Assembly: GCA_003021905.1 (NCBI GenBank) | Contig: PXPI01000086.1 | Coordinates: 1 to 53,441 of the forward strand | Length of the DNA stretch: 53,441 nt | DNA from: Cyanobacteria bacterium SW_9_44_58 | Lineage (GTDB): Bacteria; Cyanobacteriota; Cyanobacteriia; Cyanobacteriales; Rubidibacteraceae | Direction of reading: 5' to 3' | Part shown: piece by piece, positions 52,427-53,441 of the stretch | Layout of the letters: each line of letters starts with the position of its first letter | Numbering within the stretch: the stretch's first letter is position 1 | The notes under the pieces: model-generated | The model's database searches: none | The model's input: only the letters and a program-made list of their open reading frames with translations | Told to the model about the DNA's origin: nothing | Program-made: the position numbers and the translations under genes

Positions 52427-52468
52427 GTTAAGCAATGATTCCTAACTTAATCAGAGCGCGATCGCGCC
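52427..52468 (+). repeat. 42-bp direct repeat, copy 2
   Basis: This second copy of the block at 51571-51612 runs into the DUF29 leader at 52460 and overlaps it by the HIP1-containing GATCGCGCC. Confidence 0.7.
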
Positions 52469-52522
52469 TGCAAGAATCCTCTAGAATAAGCAGTAAGTCC
52501 CACTGCGATTCCAAACAGAACA
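52460..52522 (+). promoter_or_regulatory. Shared 63-bp leader, copy 3 (before DUF29)
   Basis: The third copy has the same length and end point as the blocks at 49697 and 50276, with changes such as CGCCTGC for CGCTTGC and AGCAGTAAG for AGCAATAAG. It ends at the ATG of DUF29 copy 3. Confidence 0.7.
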
Positions 52523-52984
52523 ATGCCAACCGAGTCACAGCAAAAGCAAAAACAACTCTATGAAACCGATTATCATCTCTGGGTGTTGGAAACAGTGAAG
52601 CAGTTGCAACATGGAAATTTTGATGCCATTGATTGGGAAAATTTAATTGATGAGGTATCCGATTTGAGTCGGCGCGAGAAGAGGAAACTGAAAAGCCTAC
52701 TCAGACATTTATGGGAGCATTTGCTGAAATTAAAATACTGGCAAAGTGAACTGGAGAGAAATCAATCTCATTGGAAAGGTGAAATTCGCAATTTTCGCAA
52801 ACAAATTCGAGATGAATTAGAAGATAGTCCTAGCCTTAAAAATTATTTGAATGAGATTTCAGGGGAATGTTATGAAGATGCAAAAGAAATTGTTAGCGAC
52901 AAGTCACAACTGTCGTTAGAAACCTTTCCCAAAGAGCCGATCGCGCCCTTAGATCAGGTGTTGGATGAAAACTGGTTGCCCTAA
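52523..52984 (+). CDS. DUF29 family protein, copy 3
   Basis: 153 residues, starting MPTESQQKQKQLYETDYHLW and ending LDQVLDENWLP. The middle (LLRHLWEHLLKLKYWQSELE, HWKGEIRNFRKQI) has diverged from copies 1 and 2 while both ends are nearly identical, a mosaic pattern. The family function is unknown. Confidence 0.92.
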   Translation: MPTESQQKQKQLYETDYHLWVLETVKQLQHGNFDAIDWENLIDEVSDLSRREKRKLKSLLRHLWEHLLKLKYWQSELERNQSHWKGEIRNFRKQIRDELEDSPSLKNYLNEISGECYEDAKEIVSDKSQLSLETFPKEPIAPLDQVLDENWLP

Positions 52985-53278
52985 ACTTGAACAGATTTGA
53001 TTTTGGTGTTGCGATCCGCACCGGCTCCGGAGGGGCTTTACGCTACTAGAATTTCCTCTAAAATTGCAAGCTAAAATTGCAAGCGAAATGCGCTAATTAA
53101 AAAAGTGGTGCGTCAGCCGAAGGCCTCGTGCTAGAAAAAGATTTTTTAGAATTGCAAGATAAATGCTAGATTAATCCCCTACATTAAACTTAAGTTTCTA
53201 GACATGGTGGAACCTTATTATTAAGGATTGGAACCTAGCTTAAAATAACTAAAAGTTACCGAAAATTAATAAAATGAA

Positions 53279-53350
53279 ATGGCGCAAATTAATCCGCCTG
53301 AGTTAGACAAAATTGTTACAGCAATTCTAAAAGCTCAGAGTAAAATATAG
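53279..53350 (+). pseudogene. Small frame interrupted by the MITE
   Basis: An ATG at 53279 opens MAQINPPELDKIVTAILKAQ and ends SKI at a TAG supplied by the first bases of the MITE (TATAG, 53346-53350). The sequence looks coding but is too short to identify. The insertion probably cut off a longer gene whose remainder lies beyond the window. Confidence 0.4.
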
Positions 53351-53441
53351 CAGTTCTTGGACTCACGAGCTACAGTAGCAACATTGACTGATTAAGGCTT
53401 ATGACAAAATTTAATTACTTAATTGGTTCAGTTCAGAGCGT
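53346..53441. mobile_element. IS630-type MITE or IS end, second copy (runs off the window)
   Basis: From TATAGCAGTTCTTGG to the window end the sequence matches 41379-41474 with about a dozen differences, including CATTGACTGA and ATGACAAAATTTAAT. It is the left terminal repeat and interior of the same element family. The window ends before the right terminal repeat, so a full transposase-bearing copy cannot be ruled out. Confidence 0.65.

Noticed and set aside
49697-52522. Repeated 63-bp blocks as a CRISPR-like array
   Set aside because: Spacing is hundreds of bases with full genes between, each block ends at a start codon, and there are no cas genes.

Overview
The window is chromosomal DNA of a unicellular-type cyanobacterium. 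Direct support comes from psbB and psbT (photosystem II), ndhS (ferredoxin-docking subunit of the photosynthetic NDH-1 complex), sqdB (sulfolipid), a cyanobacterial-type three-domain ribosomal protein S1, an orthocaspase relative, and the very frequent HIP1 octamer GCGATCGC throughout. The unusually long acidic tail on S1 and a sodium-coupled amino-acid carrier would suit a salt-adapted lineage, but that is only a guess.

Layout. 1-112: the 3' end of an IS630-type transposase with its terminal repeat. 260-5590: universal stress protein, Ser/Thr kinase, a frameshifted antitoxin relic, glutamate dehydrogenase and a conserved unknown. 5600-7520: an IS200/IS605-type element with a frameshifted tnpA and an unusual tnpB, sitting directly against a low-molecular-weight phosphatase gene. 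8030-8548: IS605-type ends and a terminator. 8549-20013: rpsA, psbT, psbB, a structured intergenic region, an 866-codon AAA+/iron-sulfur membrane fusion, an RNA m5C methyltransferase, catalase and a FAD oxidoreductase. 20014-20650: a small IS605-derived non-autonomous element. 20651-39621: dense housekeeping genes (rsmG, sqdB, DUF3067, ndhS, msrA, sufA/iscA-like, M48 protease, tRNA-Leu, GST, ParA, VanX-like dipeptidase, cysK, rsmB, a catalytically altered orthocaspase, an ABC ATPase). 39640-42240: a second IS605-type element, an IS630-derived MITE and several solo hairpins. 42244-47035: glpD, two small genes, a sodium:alanine symporter and rluD-type pseudouridine synthase. 47050-53441: an accessory island of toxin-antitoxin genes, a decayed tnpB, and three DUF29 genes interleaved with Uma2 genes and fragments, ending in a second copy of the MITE.

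How it fits together. The housekeeping blocks are short, mostly independent transcription units; the tightest clusters are the minus-strand set ndhS - HAS-barrel - DUF3067 and psbB-psbT. Mobile DNA accounts for most of the odd features: IS605-type ends occur as full elements, as a short LE/RE pair and as lone hairpins, and one tnpB interrupts an antitoxin gene. The final 4 kb looks like a recombining cassette array, because unrelated genes (DUF29 and Uma2) carry related 5' leaders and fragments of one family lie between copies of the other.

The most notable single proteins are the AAA+ fusion at 12209-14779, which has lost both the GAFTGA loop and the Walker B acids; the orthocaspase relative at 36240-38504, whose His-Cys dyad reads Tyr-Ser; and the TnpB at 6142-7521, which lacks the zinc finger and the usual RuvC-II glutamate.
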